This document shows positions 45,582 to 56,488 of a stretch of 64,000 nucleotides of DNA, piece by piece (within the stretch, counting starts at the first letter, position 1; every line of letters starts with the position of its first letter). Below the pieces are notes generated by a model. The model was given only the letters and a program-made list of their open reading frames with translations. It did no database searches and was not told the origin of the DNA. The DNA lies in contig JAFISE010000008.1 of assembly GCA_022560025.1 (NCBI GenBank), positions 124,001-188,000 of the forward strand, read 5' to 3'. Position numbers and translations under genes: made by a program. This DNA is from Stagonosporopsis chrysanthemi (lineage: Eukaryota > Ascomycota > Dothideomycetes > Pleosporales > Didymellaceae).

Positions 45582-46749
45582 ACGTCTGAGCTCACTACGC
45601 AGCTCGTCCTACACGCGCTGGCTTTGCAGTCGGCGATGCAAGTGCTTAGCTGCATTGCCCTGCAGCTCCAGGCGGGGGCTGATCTAGCTTTTCCTAGCGG
45701 AGGCGTTTCGGCATACCTCAAAAGTCCCGAGTTAGGCCGCTCAGTTTGATTACAGGGAGTTTTGTTGCGGTCTGTAGAGCATTAAATCTTACTACTTGTG
45801 TCATGATCATACGATTCGTCTTGCACAGGGTCTGTGCTACCTTATATAATCGCCGTTTACAAGAATTTCTGGGGTCACCGCAACAACAAGTGCTCTACAG
45901 TCGCCGGCTGTTCAGCCTACAAGGCTTCTGGGCATTTCAAATACACGTGCCTATGGTCCCACCCCTCTGGTAGCAGGAACGCACCAAAAACGCACCATGA
46001 CCCTTGTGCCATCCTGCATCCTCTAGCAGTTCACCACAGCGCTCATCAGAGGGCCTTACCGCCCTCTACCTCGCTTTAGGCGCACTTTGGTCGCAGGCCA
46101 TCGTTACTAATTCGCAATAGTAGGGCATCAGCGACAGACAGACCGCGCCATTCCCGCGGCCAAGCTGTCTCCACGCGGGTTTCTCGTGCACTCACACGCT
46201 CTGGCTGGGATGGCCGTGGCCCTCTGACGCCTCCGCTGAGGGGACCTCGGGGAGTGTGTGGGTTCCCTGCGCTCGGTAGGGTTTCCTGCAGCGTTCTGAT
46301 TGGGCCCTCGAATACTTCCGGATGTGGTCGCCGACTACCACATCGCCGACTGCTGACTGTATGGGCCTGCCAACACGAAACCGCGAATCCTTCGTTCGAC
46401 GTTCGGCACGGCGAGCATGCGGACAGGTTAATATATATCTCTTCTACAGAGACCCTGCCAGTGAAAGTTTGTGTTTTTTTTAAATTTTATGCTCTAGGCT
46501 CGGTTTCAGGAGTCCTTTTATTTCGACCACACGTTGACGAGGCGGCTTTGACGCGTACTGGCGATTCCTTGAAATAGTCCTTCTGACCGCGCAAAAACAA
46601 AGGACACAACCGAGTGGCTGCATTTGGCCCACGAATCTATACGTTCCCTGTTTTCGGGTCATCGATTCGTTTTTGCACGGTACATCTTGCATCACCGCGC
46701 TGTCATCATATCCGCTTCTCTGCAAACCCACAAATACGTGCTCGTCAAC
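45582..46749. other. 1.2-kb region without recognisable gene
   Basis: Located between DBP3 and the small Cys-rich gene. It includes a T-run and A/T block near 46471-46490. ORFs up to 107 codons (46254-46577) show no domain. I see nothing else. Confidence 0.4.
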
Positions 46750-47001
46750 ATGTGCAAGAAGGCAGCATGCGACACATGCAGTACGTCTTAACTCCGCTCT
46801 ATCTCTTGCCACCGACCACCGTCTCCTATACACACACATACTGACACTTCCCCTTTAGACAAGTCCACATGGTGGGGCTGCGGCAAACACGTAGCCGGCG
46901 TCATGAATCACATTCCCGCAACCGAATGGTGCACATGCACACCACAGGTGACAGTGGACGAGAAGTCGTACCCGCCCATGGGCACGCTTGCGGCTGCGTG
47001 A
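46750..47001 (+). CDS. Small Cys/Trp-rich protein, 57 aa (possible zinc-binding)
   Basis: Exons 46750-46780 and 46859-47001 (78-bp intron, GTACGT..TTTAG, phase 1) give 57 aa. The product has MCKKAACDTCNKSTWWGCG, KHVAGVMNHIP and EWCTCTPQ, then ends KSYPPMGTLAAA. Three cysteine clusters (CDTC, WGC, CTC) suggest one metal site. The splice falls inside the first CxxC region and restores TCNKSTWWGCG. I recall similar tiny CxxC..WWGCG..CTC proteins across ascomycetes, without a known function. No signal peptide. It is too short to stand out by length alone, but the Cys pattern and clean splice make it likely real. Confidence 0.7.
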
Positions 47002-47570
47002 CTAGACGGGGAATGTGGTTCCCTTGGGACATCGAGGGAGAAATATCTCTTCTCTATGATCCAAGGCATGAACGGTGGACCACATCCAAATCACCCGAAA
47101 CAAAAGCCGGCTGCAGCAAAGACATGACACGAGAGGACGGTGTTGGTGAGGGACGAAGCAGCACGAGGCTGGGAGAAGTCTGCGTGCGAAGAAGACAGAG
47201 GAGTAGGCAAGAACTACAGGCATATCAATAGAGGGGAGTCAGCAGCGGGCAGACGACCTCATGAGCACATCACGGCGTTTGGGCAGATTTTCGGCAACGC
47301 ATAGCGGCGTCTCTCAATGGGACTGGGTCTCCTTACATATGAAGCTTTTAGGTTTTTCAAGACGTCAACCCGCGATTGCGGTGGCATTCAATAGCGCGAA
47401 TATCGCTGCATTATCTACACCTTCACACAAGAACGTTCTCTTTTCCAAACCGCCTTGCCCCTTATACACACCCAAACGAGTAACGCCAGCCAGACCATGA
47501 CCAGACCCAAGGTATCATTTCGCATAACTCATAACAAATAACAGAAGTAGACACACACAGCACACGTGCT
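47002..47570. other. Convergent intergenic region
   Basis: 569 bp between the 3' ends of the 57-aa gene and condensin. A 120-codon ORF at 46869-47231 overlaps the real small gene in another frame and is not supported. Confidence 0.35.
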
Positions 47571-50500
47571 TTACGCTGCTGCCTGCACAGTCTTGTATCC
47601 CTCAGACAACATCTTTTGAATATCTTCGTCTTTGTGTTGCAGACAGCCCAACGTATACTCGACATCTCGCCATTGTCGCTCATTCTCAGCGCGGGGCAAT
47701 CGGGCGGCAAGTTTGCCAGCAAGCTGTTTGGCTTGTTTCTCCTACTCGTACTTAGCGATAAATCCTTATGACGTCGCAGTGTGCGGAGGCTTACCTTCTC
47801 AATGTATCCAGCGAGGTATCTAATGATGCGCTTGAATGCGTCTTCACTGAGTGCCGTATCGGCGCTGAGAGTGCTGAACATATCGACAAATTGGTTGTAG
47901 ATGGCGTTGTCCTTCGTGGAGAGTTCGCTGAAGAACTGCCGCGCCATCTCTGTGGTCTTCTTATCGCTGTCCTCAATGCATTTGGCCATCTCTGCAAGCT
48001 GACCCTTGACTTTCACCTGACCAGCCAGAATCAGGAACGTCAGTGTCTGCAGACATGTACGCTTTACACTCTGATTGTTGTCGTTGAGACGGCGGTAAAG
48101 GGATTCGGTATCCTGCTCAATCAAGTGGTTGAAGCATACAGCCATATCTCCGAGAGCGATGACAAGATTGCTGCGGACGACAGCATCCTGACTGCGCTCG
48201 AGGATGACGAGGAGAAGGTCGAGGTTGTTTTGGCAATACGTCTGACTAACGCACATAAGCTTGCCTAAGCACAACGCAGCTTGGGCTTGTAGAGTGGGGT
48301 GGTTGTATGAGGTATTGTTGGCGCAGATGTCCGATACTAGGGGACCAAAGTTGGCAAGAAGAGATTGAGAACCAAACAGTAGTTCGCGCTCACGAACCTG
48401 AGCAATGGCGTCCGTGAAGTCATCCTCATTGGTGCCTGCCATCAGATCGAGATCGTCGGCTTCAGCCTCCATTGCAGGTGTTGGATCCTTTGTTGCGCCT
48501 CTCTTACGCCCCTTCTTCATGGGTACAGGCTCGGCAGCTATTGACTTTCGAGGTGCTGCCTTCTTGTCTTTCTCCTTCTCTGCCTTTCGACGTTTGAACT
48601 CGAGTTCACAGAGCTCGAGGTGGACGATCTGCTTGATTGCGACATGCCCAACGATAAACAGGAGCTGTGACAATGCCAGCGCCGAGTTTTGTGTCTTCGG
48701 CTGCGAAGCGTTGGCCACAGGCGCATCGGGCATCTCCTCATCGTCATCAACATCCATAGGTTCCACGCCATCATCTTTCGGACCTGAACTTGACGACGGC
48801 CGAGACGGTGCTCTCGGAGCAAACACACGTTTGGCCACTTGTCTGATGATCTCTGAACAGAGCACGTCGGGGTGTCTCGAGAGTACATAGATTGCACTGA
48901 TCGCTTGGTCTGCGACACCGAACCACTCCTTGCTGTCAGACTCCAACTCGCACATCGCGGCCAACCTGACCAGAACAGCATGATCATTCGGCAGTTTTAC
49001 GGCTGGAGCAGGAGCTTCGCCAGCCTGCAGCTTACCAGAAGCTGCGCTGATTCGGCGCAGAGCGACGCATGTGTAACGTGCGAGCCCAAAGTCGCGACGC
49101 CCGAGTTTCCCAAGGCCAATCTTCAGGCAGGTCTCCATCTCTTGCACGATGATGTCAGGTGAAGAAAGCGCCAGCATGCCCAGCACAATGATAGCGCCCC
49201 TACGCTGTCTCCTAGCGAAGTCTTTACTCTGATATCCATATATAGCCCAGAGTTTCTCGATGACCAGACTGCTGACCAAACCTTGCTTCATCATAGTACT
49301 CAGAAGTTGTTCAAGAGAGATAAGATCGGCGGGCGTTGTATCAAAGGTCAGACTGATCATGCCATGACTGATGAATTTGGCGGCTTGGTGTGCGTCACAG
49401 CCCGGAGGTGCGTCGAAGAACAAGCTCTTATAGCAATCGATCAGGTGCGTCTGGACGCCCTTGCCTTCGTCGCTGTTGCCCTTGGTCCAGATAAGTCGAA
49501 GCATTCTCTTGATGCCCATCATTGCATTTTGGATCTTGTATGTGTCGATTGTGGTGAAGAAATCCATCGCTTCAATGACCTCATTCTTATTCTTCGAGGA
49601 GAGTAGCTGCATCACTTGCTCGGCCGCGTCATTCACGACCTCGATAAATCTCAGAGCTTGTACAACAAAGGAACGGAGCTTGTTGAAATTCTCCAACTCT
49701 TGAATGTTCTGAGCTTCCTTTTCTCTCTTCTTGATCGCAGCAGCGTGCTCTTCAGCGCTCATCTCGTCCGGATTCTTCGTAGCAGCGCCATCTGCCTGTG
49801 TGGCATCAAGCAGCATGGATTCATCAACGTCACCCGATGCCCGCTCCTGCAACTCTTCCACAGGAGGTTTCAACGAGGCGATTTTGGCCTCAATACGCTC
49901 CAGTTCCTTCTCCCAGTCGTCAGTGTCCAGTTGACCTTTGAACATGATGTGAAAGGGGTGTGTCTCGACGAGTTTCGATAGCAGCTTGATGGCGTTCCGT
50001 CGTACGTTGCTGCTCTTGTCCTTCAAGCTTTGTTCAGCAGACTTGGCAGCTACCTGCCGACGCTTGCGCCCCTGTTTGGTGCTCATCTGAGGTAAATCGC
50101 AAAGCTTGATGTAAACCTGCATGACTCGACAACGGCAGTAGGGGTTTGTATCCAGAAATCGCTGCTCCAGAACCTCGAAGAAGATATCGATGTTTCTTTT
50201 ATGCGCATCGCTACGGTCGTCCTGACTCAATTTGCTAAGCATGTTGATGAGATTGCCACATACTTCGATCATAGCGCAACGCAAAGTGTACGCCTCGCTA
50301 TCCAACAAGTTGTTCAGGAGTGCACCTTGTTTGATGATGACATTTGGTAACAACTCGGAGATCTTAATCAGGAACGTCGAGACTGATTTGGGCCCCTTTA
50401 AATCTGTGGCGCTATACTCTCTCGCACTGATATCCTTGAGGACATCTTCAGCTAATTGCGAGTAATCGTAGGCGTCGGCAAGTGTATGGAGAAATTCGGC

Positions 50501-51383
50501 CATGGGTTCAGAAAGGTGCTCGAAATACGTGAGGCACTGGTTGATCGACGTCTGTGCCGTGTATGCATGGCCGTGGTGCTTTACTGCAATACATAGCACC
50601 CGGAAGCAGTGATTTCGGATGGCGTTGCTCTTGACTCTGGCTTCGTTCTCTAGGATGTGGTAGACCGGTTTAGTGAAAAGGCTGATGAAGGTGTCTCGCT
50701 CGGACGTGGTGACGAATATACGGCTCAGCTTCAGCTTTAGGACTTTGCTGACCCTATCGAGCGCAGTCTCGAGCTGCGCAGCCGCGTCCCATGTTCCGTC
50801 TTTGCTGCTCCCTGCCTTTGACTTCGTCGTCTTACCCCTCCCTCTTGCTGCTGGCGCCGAGGCTGACTTCTCCACCGCTCTTGTCTCGACTGCTGATATG
50901 GTCCAGCGTAATAAGAAGGCATACATCTCTAGGATGTTCTTGTGGTGTGGGATCGCATCTTGCTCCTCCGCTTCGAGGTCGGCATGTACGATATCGGCTT
51001 GTGTCGAGAGCGCGGATACCAGGAGATCAAGAATCTTGCCTAGTGCGCTCGGTGGTATGTGCGATGAACTCCTGAATCACGTAGTCTTGTCAGTTGTTTG
51101 CTCTGCTGACCTTGTGCATGGGAAGGTGGCGAGATGGAACATACTTTAGAAGGAACTGCAGAGTGTCAAAAACAGAGCTGCGTGTTATCGCATCCGGATT
51201 CTCGGCCACAGCATCGACGACAGGATTCAATTCACTGTTGATTAGTGAGAGCGAAGATAGCGCTTCTGGGTCTTCTTCGCATTCCTGCAGTACTTGAGGC
51301 GCTTCCGGCGTTGGGATAGTGGAGGGGTCGCTGTCGAACAGCTTGATCGCCTCGTTAATGTCGAAATCCACGCGCGCCTCCAT
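47571..51383 (-). CDS. cnd1: Condensin complex non-SMC subunit 1 (Cnd1/Ycs4/CAP-D2)
   Basis: Exons 51145-51383, 47795-51071 and 47571-47741 give 1228 aa. The N terminus (MEARVDFDINEAIKLFDSD) and HEAT-repeat helices run the whole length. Landmarks are AIRNHCFRVLCIAVKHHGHA, SSNVRRNAIKLLSKLVETHP, and the condensin C-terminal HEAT part with DAVVRSNLVIALGDMAVCFN, then NDNNQSVKRTCLQTLTFLIL. A Lys-rich linker (KRRKAEKEKDKKAAPRKS) and an acidic patch (MDVDDDEEMPD) lie around residues 800-900. The last exon supplies EKQAKQLAGKLAARLPRAEN. It is the HEAT subunit of condensin needed for mitotic chromosome compaction. It shares a 257-bp divergent promoter with Cdc7. Confidence 0.92.
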
Positions 51384-51640
51384 AATGCGCAGAGTCGCGT
51401 GAAGGAAACAAAACCAAAGCGAAAAACGAAAAGGGGCGGCGACACAGCGTCGTTACAGCTGTGTTGTTGCGAGCAGAGAGACGATGCGGGCACTTGCGAA
51501 ACGGAAGGCACGACGGCTTAGCTTTGTTTGTTGTTTGTTGCCGCAATTAGGCTAGCGGGTTCTGTTTCGCGTCTGTCAATCTGTGGAAACCAGACTTATG
51601 CTCACACGCGAACAACAAAACAACTTTTGCCGCATCAACC
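51384..51640. promoter_or_regulatory. Shared divergent promoter condensin Cnd1 / Cdc7 with MBF/SBF-type site
   Basis: 257 bp between the two start codons. On the minus strand, GACGCGAAAC lies at 51564-51573 and joins the MCB core (ACGCG) and SCB core (CRCGAAA). A second, weaker element AGCGAAAAACGAAAAG is at about 51418-51433, and ACGCGAAC at about 51606. G1/S control is inferred from motif and targets. Confidence 0.5.
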
Positions 51641-53078
51641 ATGGCAAGGGCTCGCGTATCGCTGCAGCGCCAGGCAGAGCAGATTAATGTGCACGAGGAT
51701 GATCTGAAAGAGGAGGACGTGAACTCAGAACTAGGCGAAAGCATGGATCCCCTCGATGAAAGCGGGCATACGGTCAACAGCAGTGACGAAGAAGTCGAAG
51801 ATGCAGTGGCCGAGGATATGGCACGTTTTGAAGAGACCTTTGCTGGTATTACCAAGAGGTTTCGATTGATCAATCGCATCGGTGAAGGTAAGTTTCCGGG
51901 CATTGATCTGCCGTATGCAGGGTTACACGGTGGGGCTTACAATGCCGGCAGGAACGTTCTCAACAGTATATAAGGCTGAAGACCTGGAGTACAACCAATA
52001 CGACAATAGCTGGGATATTGAGGAGTGCGAGAACAAGAAGTGGTCATCACCAGAACATCGCAAACGATCAAAGCGACCGCATTATGTTGCCATCAAGAAG
52101 ATCTACGTCACGAGCAGCCCTATCCGTATCTTTAATGAGCTCGAATTGCTATACGACCTTAGAGACTCGGACTCAGTTTGTCCTCTCATCACTGCCTTCC
52201 GTCACCTTGATCAGGTAGTTGCCGTGCTACCGTACTTCCAGCACCACGACTTCCGCGACTACTACCGAGATATGAAGATCTCCGAGATGCGGCTGTACTT
52301 CCGAAGTATGTTCACTGCACTTCGTGCGGTGCACCAGAAGAAGATTATTCACCGCGATGTCAAGCCAACAAACTTCCTATACAATCCCGCATTGCAGCGT
52401 GGAGTTCTCGTCGATTTTGGATTAGCGGAGCGCGAGGGCACAGATTGGCACCCATGCGCATGTCATCTTACCGATGAGGATCGCCGCCACAGAGTAACCC
52501 ACAGCGTTTATGCGCAGACACAGTCATCAGGCCACAACACCTCTAGTTACCCAAAAAACGATACGCGGAACAGCCGCCGAGCCAATCGAGCCGGCACTCG
52601 CGGCTTCCGCGCCCCCGAGGTGCTCCTAAAATGCACACAACAGACCTGCTCCCTCGATATGTGGAGCGTGGGGGTTATCCTGTTGACCATGCTGTCGCGC
52701 CGCTTTCCGTTTTTCCACAGCGCGGACGACATTGATGCGCTACTTGAGATCGCTACCATCTTCGGTCGCAAGAAGATGAGAGAAACATCTTTGCTGCACG
52801 GCCAAGTCTTTGAGACCAATATTCCCAGCTATAGCGAGAGCGGCCACAGTCTCGAGAAGATCATCCTCTGGTGTACAGGAAGGACTGGCGATAAGACGGC
52901 GCCAAAGAAAGAATTGGAAGAAGACGAGAAGGAAGCTGTGCAATTCTTGTACCGACTGATGGAGTGCAACCCAGCCAAACGCATCACTGCTGATGAGGCC
53001 CTGCGACATCCCTTCATCGCAAAAGCCGATGAGAGAAGTGAAGTCGAGGACGATATGGTTGACCAGGTGGAAGCATAG
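51641..53078 (+). CDS. CDC7: Cdc7-type kinase (DDK catalytic subunit)
   Basis: Exons 51641-51887 and 51952-53078 give 457 aa; the 64-bp intron splits the Gly-rich loop, and splicing gives INRIGEGTFSTVYKAED. An acidic N tail (~70 residues) precedes the kinase. Catalytic marks are VAIKKIYV (ATP Lys), HRDVKPTNFLY, DFGLAE and GFRAPEVLL. Between DFG and APE sits a ~65-residue Arg/Ser-rich insert, and another insert with CTGRTGDKTAPKKELEEDEK lies near the C terminus; kinase inserts of this kind are the Cdc7 hallmark. With Dbf4 it phosphorylates MCM helicase to fire replication origins. Length is close to Hsk1/Cdc7 (about 500). Confidence 0.92.
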
Positions 53079-53386
53079 AATGGTTGACGACGATGACGCA
53101 TTTACGATTCAGTCAAAGCATGGGAGGCGTTTAGGCGTGGCAAGGTTTGCACGAAGCATTGTATCTGGAGTTATTTGGCCATCTGGGGCGGCAACCTGAT
53201 GAGATCATGTGATACCATTCGTCCTTGTGTGTTTCGGTCTGTCGAAATACCGCTTTAAAATGATTTATAAATACAAGGAACATGACCTCCAGACCCACAA
53301 CTGCTAGCTTGGATAGAACGAGGGCCATTTGGTCTTATACAGCAAACAATTGATATCCTACAACATCGTAATGCGCTTGTCCATGC
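53079..53386. other. Convergent intergenic region
   Basis: 308 bp between the Cdc7 and uS17m 3' ends. No feature was recognised. Confidence 0.35.
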
Positions 53387-54049
53387 TCATGCAACCTGCT
53401 TCCTCGCATTTTCAGCCCTTTCCGCAGCATGCCTCTCGGCCCTGTTCTTGATCTTCTCGGCCCTCTTACGCTCGCGCTTAGTCTCTACCTGACCTCCCTG
53501 CCCCAGGTGTGACTCTCTTCCTCCATTTGCTGCTTGTGCCTTTTCGAACTCCTGATGCACCCGCATCTTCTCCATAGCCTCCTCAAGCGAAGGGACTCGC
53601 ACACCTTGCTTCTTTGCCTCCTTCAACCTCTGCAAACTCGCCTCTCTCCCCCGGTCCGCCGCACGGACATCCTTCAACAGTCGCTCCTGCACCCTCAGTT
53701 TGTCCAGCTCCTCTGCGTTCAGCACCCGCGGCCTGTTCTCGACGGGCTCGCCGAATGGCGCAACGATCGCGGTGACTACGTGGCGGATTGTCGAGCTTGT
53801 GCGGTGGCCGGAGGTGATGCGGACGACGTCGCCTTCGACGAGCGAGTTGTTCGGGTCCGACACGGTGTAGTGCTTGTGTGAAGGGAAGTGCTTGCGGAAC
53901 AGCTTGTTCCATTCCTGGCCCGCAACGCGGACTTTGACTGCGCGCGACATTTTCCCGGCGGATACAACGACGCCGACTTTCTGGGAGGTGATGTATTGCT
54001 GCACTAGAGGCGCGGCCGTGGTGGCCTTGACCGCCGCTTTTGTTGCCAT
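53387..54049 (-). CDS. MRPS17: Mitochondrial small-subunit ribosomal protein uS17m
   Basis: Single exon, 220 aa. Residues ~20-110 form the S17 OB-fold: QKVGVVVSAGKMSRAVKVRV, then LFRKHFPSHKHYTVSDPNNS and GDVVRITSGHRTSSTIRHVV. The N terminus (MATKAAVKATTAAPLVQQYI) is basic/hydroxylated and could be a mitochondrial presequence. A ~100-residue Arg/Lys/Glu-rich helical extension (RVQERLLKDVRAADRGREAS onward) follows, absent from bacterial S17 but usual in fungal mitochondrial versions. It is part of the mitoribosomal 37S subunit. It is head-to-head with the ER DnaJ gene. Confidence 0.9.
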   Translation of the reverse strand: MATKAAVKATTAAPLVQQYITSQKVGVVVSAGKMSRAVKVRVAGQEWNKLFRKHFPSHKHYTVSDPNNSLVEGDVVRITSGHRTSSTIRHVVTAIVAPFGEPVENRPRVLNAEELDKLRVQERLLKDVRAADRGREASLQRLKEAKKQGVRVPSLEEAMEKMRVHQEFEKAQAANGGRESHLGQGGQVETKRERKRAEKIKNRAERHAAERAENARKQVA

Positions 54050-54504
54050 GGTGTTTGAAGTTCGAGGGCGGGTGAGAGAGCTGTTGGATGCGCCGCGCGC
54101 TGTAGAGCCTTGCTATGAGTCGCAGACGAGGGCAGACTGCAATTCAATGAGTCTGTACTCGTGTAGTCAAGTTGCCGGATTTGCTGATACGGGTGTGCTG
54201 CCTCAATCGATGTACGGAGATGCTGGCTCTCTCCGCAAAAGTTCGACGCGAAGTCGAGCGCGCTAGGCTCTGCTCTGATTGGTCGAGATGTGAACACGAT
54301 ATCCAAAGCTCCAGCAAGATACAGCTTCAAGTTTCACTTCGCTCCTGTCTTTCACGTTGATTGTTGCTCGTGCGGGCGTTGCTCAGGCGGTACCTTTCTG
54401 CGATTCATGTGGCGTCTTCGCTGTTCCTATTAACCCTATCTTCCCTCCTCAAGACGTTTTTCCACTCTCCAGATTACCACTGCTGGTGCTCCATATAGAA
54501 CAAG
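54050..54504. promoter_or_regulatory. Shared divergent region uS17m / ER DnaJ
   Basis: 455 bp between the two start codons; no clear TATA or stress element was recognised. Confidence 0.35.
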
Positions 54505-55887
54505 ATGTTCATACGGATAGCGCAACTGGCGCTCCTGTTGTGCTTTGCACTGCTGGTTCTCGGTGCAGAGGACTACTATACGGTATGTCGACGAGTCCTC
54601 CCCTATGAATTCGACTTTCGGCCCGTACTGACTTTACCTGCTGTAGCTGCTGGGACTGAAGAAAGATGCTTCCGAGCGTGAGATCAAGAAAGCCTACCGC
54701 ACTTTGAGCAAAAAGTTTCACCCAGACAAGAACCCGTATGTCGTGGATTCTCTTTCCGCTTCTTTGCGAGCTTATCTAACGCCCAACTCAGTGGAGATGA
54801 TACGGCCAGCCAGAAGTTCGTCGCAGTCGCCGAAGCCTACGATATCCTCAGCGTCGAAGAGACCCGCAAGATCTATGATCAATATGGCCACGACGGCATC
54901 GAGCAGCACAAGAAGGGCAACGGTCCCGGTCAGCGCCATGATCCTTTCGACCTCTTCTCACGCTTCTTCGGCGGTTCAGGCCACTTCGGACACCAGGGTG
55001 GAGAGCGACGGGGCCCCAACATGGAAGTGCGTGTCGCTATTCCCTTGCGCGACTTCTACAACGGGCGCAAGACCGAATTTACGATCGAAAAGCAGGCTAT
55101 TTGCTCTGCATGTGAGGGTTCTGGATCAGCCGACGGCCATGTAGAAACATGCGGTACTTGCAATGGACGTGGTGCTGTGATCAGGAGGCAGCAACTCGCG
55201 CCGGGACTTTTCCAACAAGTACAGATGCAGTGTGATGCCTGTCACGGCAAGGGCAAGACGATCAAACACCCATGCCCTGTCTGTCACGGCAGCAGGGTAG
55301 TCCGCGAATCTGAAACCCACGAGCTGGACATCGAAAAGGGCATGCCCAAGGGCGTCCGCATCACATATGAGAACGAAGCCGATGAGAGTCCAGATTACGT
55401 TGCTGGAGATCTGATCGTGCACCTCGTAGAGATGGATCCTGCACTCGGTGAACAGGACCATGAACGCACTGATGGCACCTTCTTCCGCCGCCGAGGCCCC
55501 GATCTGTTCTGGCGCGAGGTACTCTCCTTGAGGGAGGCTTGGATGGGCGACTGGACGCGCAACGTTACACATCTGGACGGCCACATTGTCAAGCTTTCTC
55601 GCAAGCGCGGCGAAGTCGTGCAGCCAAACACCGTCGAGATTTTGAAAGAGGAGGGTATGCCTATCTGGCACCAACAGCTGGAGAACAATGATGGGCTAGT
55701 ATTTGGCAACCTACACGTCGAGTATGTTGTTGTGCTGCCAGACCAAATGGAGAAGGGCATGGAGAAGGACTTCTGGGCTGTATGGGACAAGTACAGAAAA
55801 AAGAGCGGTGTGGTCCTTGACCATGCCCTGAACAGGCCAGAAGGGGATATCAAGATGCCAAGTGCCGATGGCCACGATGAGTTGTAG
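54505..55887 (+). CDS. SCJ1: ER-lumenal DnaJ chaperone, Scj1-like (HDEL)
   Basis: Exons 54505-54582, 54647-54735 and 54792-55887 give 420 aa. The first exon is a signal peptide (MFIRIAQLALLLCFALLVLG), followed by the J domain (DYYTLLGLKKDASEREIKKA..FHPDKNPG) containing HPD, with its helix IV completed only after the second splice. A Gly/Phe linker (LFSRFFGGSGHFG) and four CxxCxGxG-type zinc knuckles follow (CSACEGSG, CGTCNGRG, CDACHGKG, CPVCHGSR). The C-terminal peptide-binding domains end in GHDEL, an ER-retrieval signal. It is a co-chaperone of Kar2/BiP in folding and ERAD. Length and order match Scj1. Confidence 0.95.
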
Positions 55888-56488
55888 AGCATGATAGACG
55901 AAATTTTGCGTGATGTGAATACCCGTGGGCGAGAGGAGTCATGGAGTTGTACCATACGATGCCCAATGCGCGTATAGAAGATCAGAAAGTTATAGAGTGA
56001 ACGATGTCAACCAGCATCTCAAAACCTCAGCATTCGCACCGACATGACTATGAAAGACAGACATCACTTGTTCCATCGAGCCTGTGAACACTCGTATGTA
56101 CGAGATGGTGGTCAGCGAATAATGAACGAGGCTCAACTGTCCCGGAAGAGACGTGCCGATCCTTGTTCGCAGCTGACTCCGCATCCTCACCTGTTCTCAC
56201 AAATCTGACCTCCGCCCCCCCACTGCGCCTTCACGCAGCCTCACGGCCTACACCGGTGATCGATTTGGCGCCCATGCCCAGCCTTGCGCCAACTATATAC
56301 ATAGCGTTAGGATCAGACAGGATCAATGCATAAGCTTCTTACCCTAACCTTTTGTTTGCTTTTCCCTCGCGTTGCAGTTGCACTGTACTGTTTGCACTTT
56401 CCACATCGTTACTACCTCTTGGCTTCATGATACAGGCAGACCCGTGACATGGAACGTTGGACTTAACTCACTCCCTAGAATCGCCATC
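55888..56488. other. Intergenic region
   Basis: 601 bp between the DnaJ gene and the rightward CorA gene; presumably 3' UTR plus CorA promoter. No gene was recognised. Confidence 0.35.
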
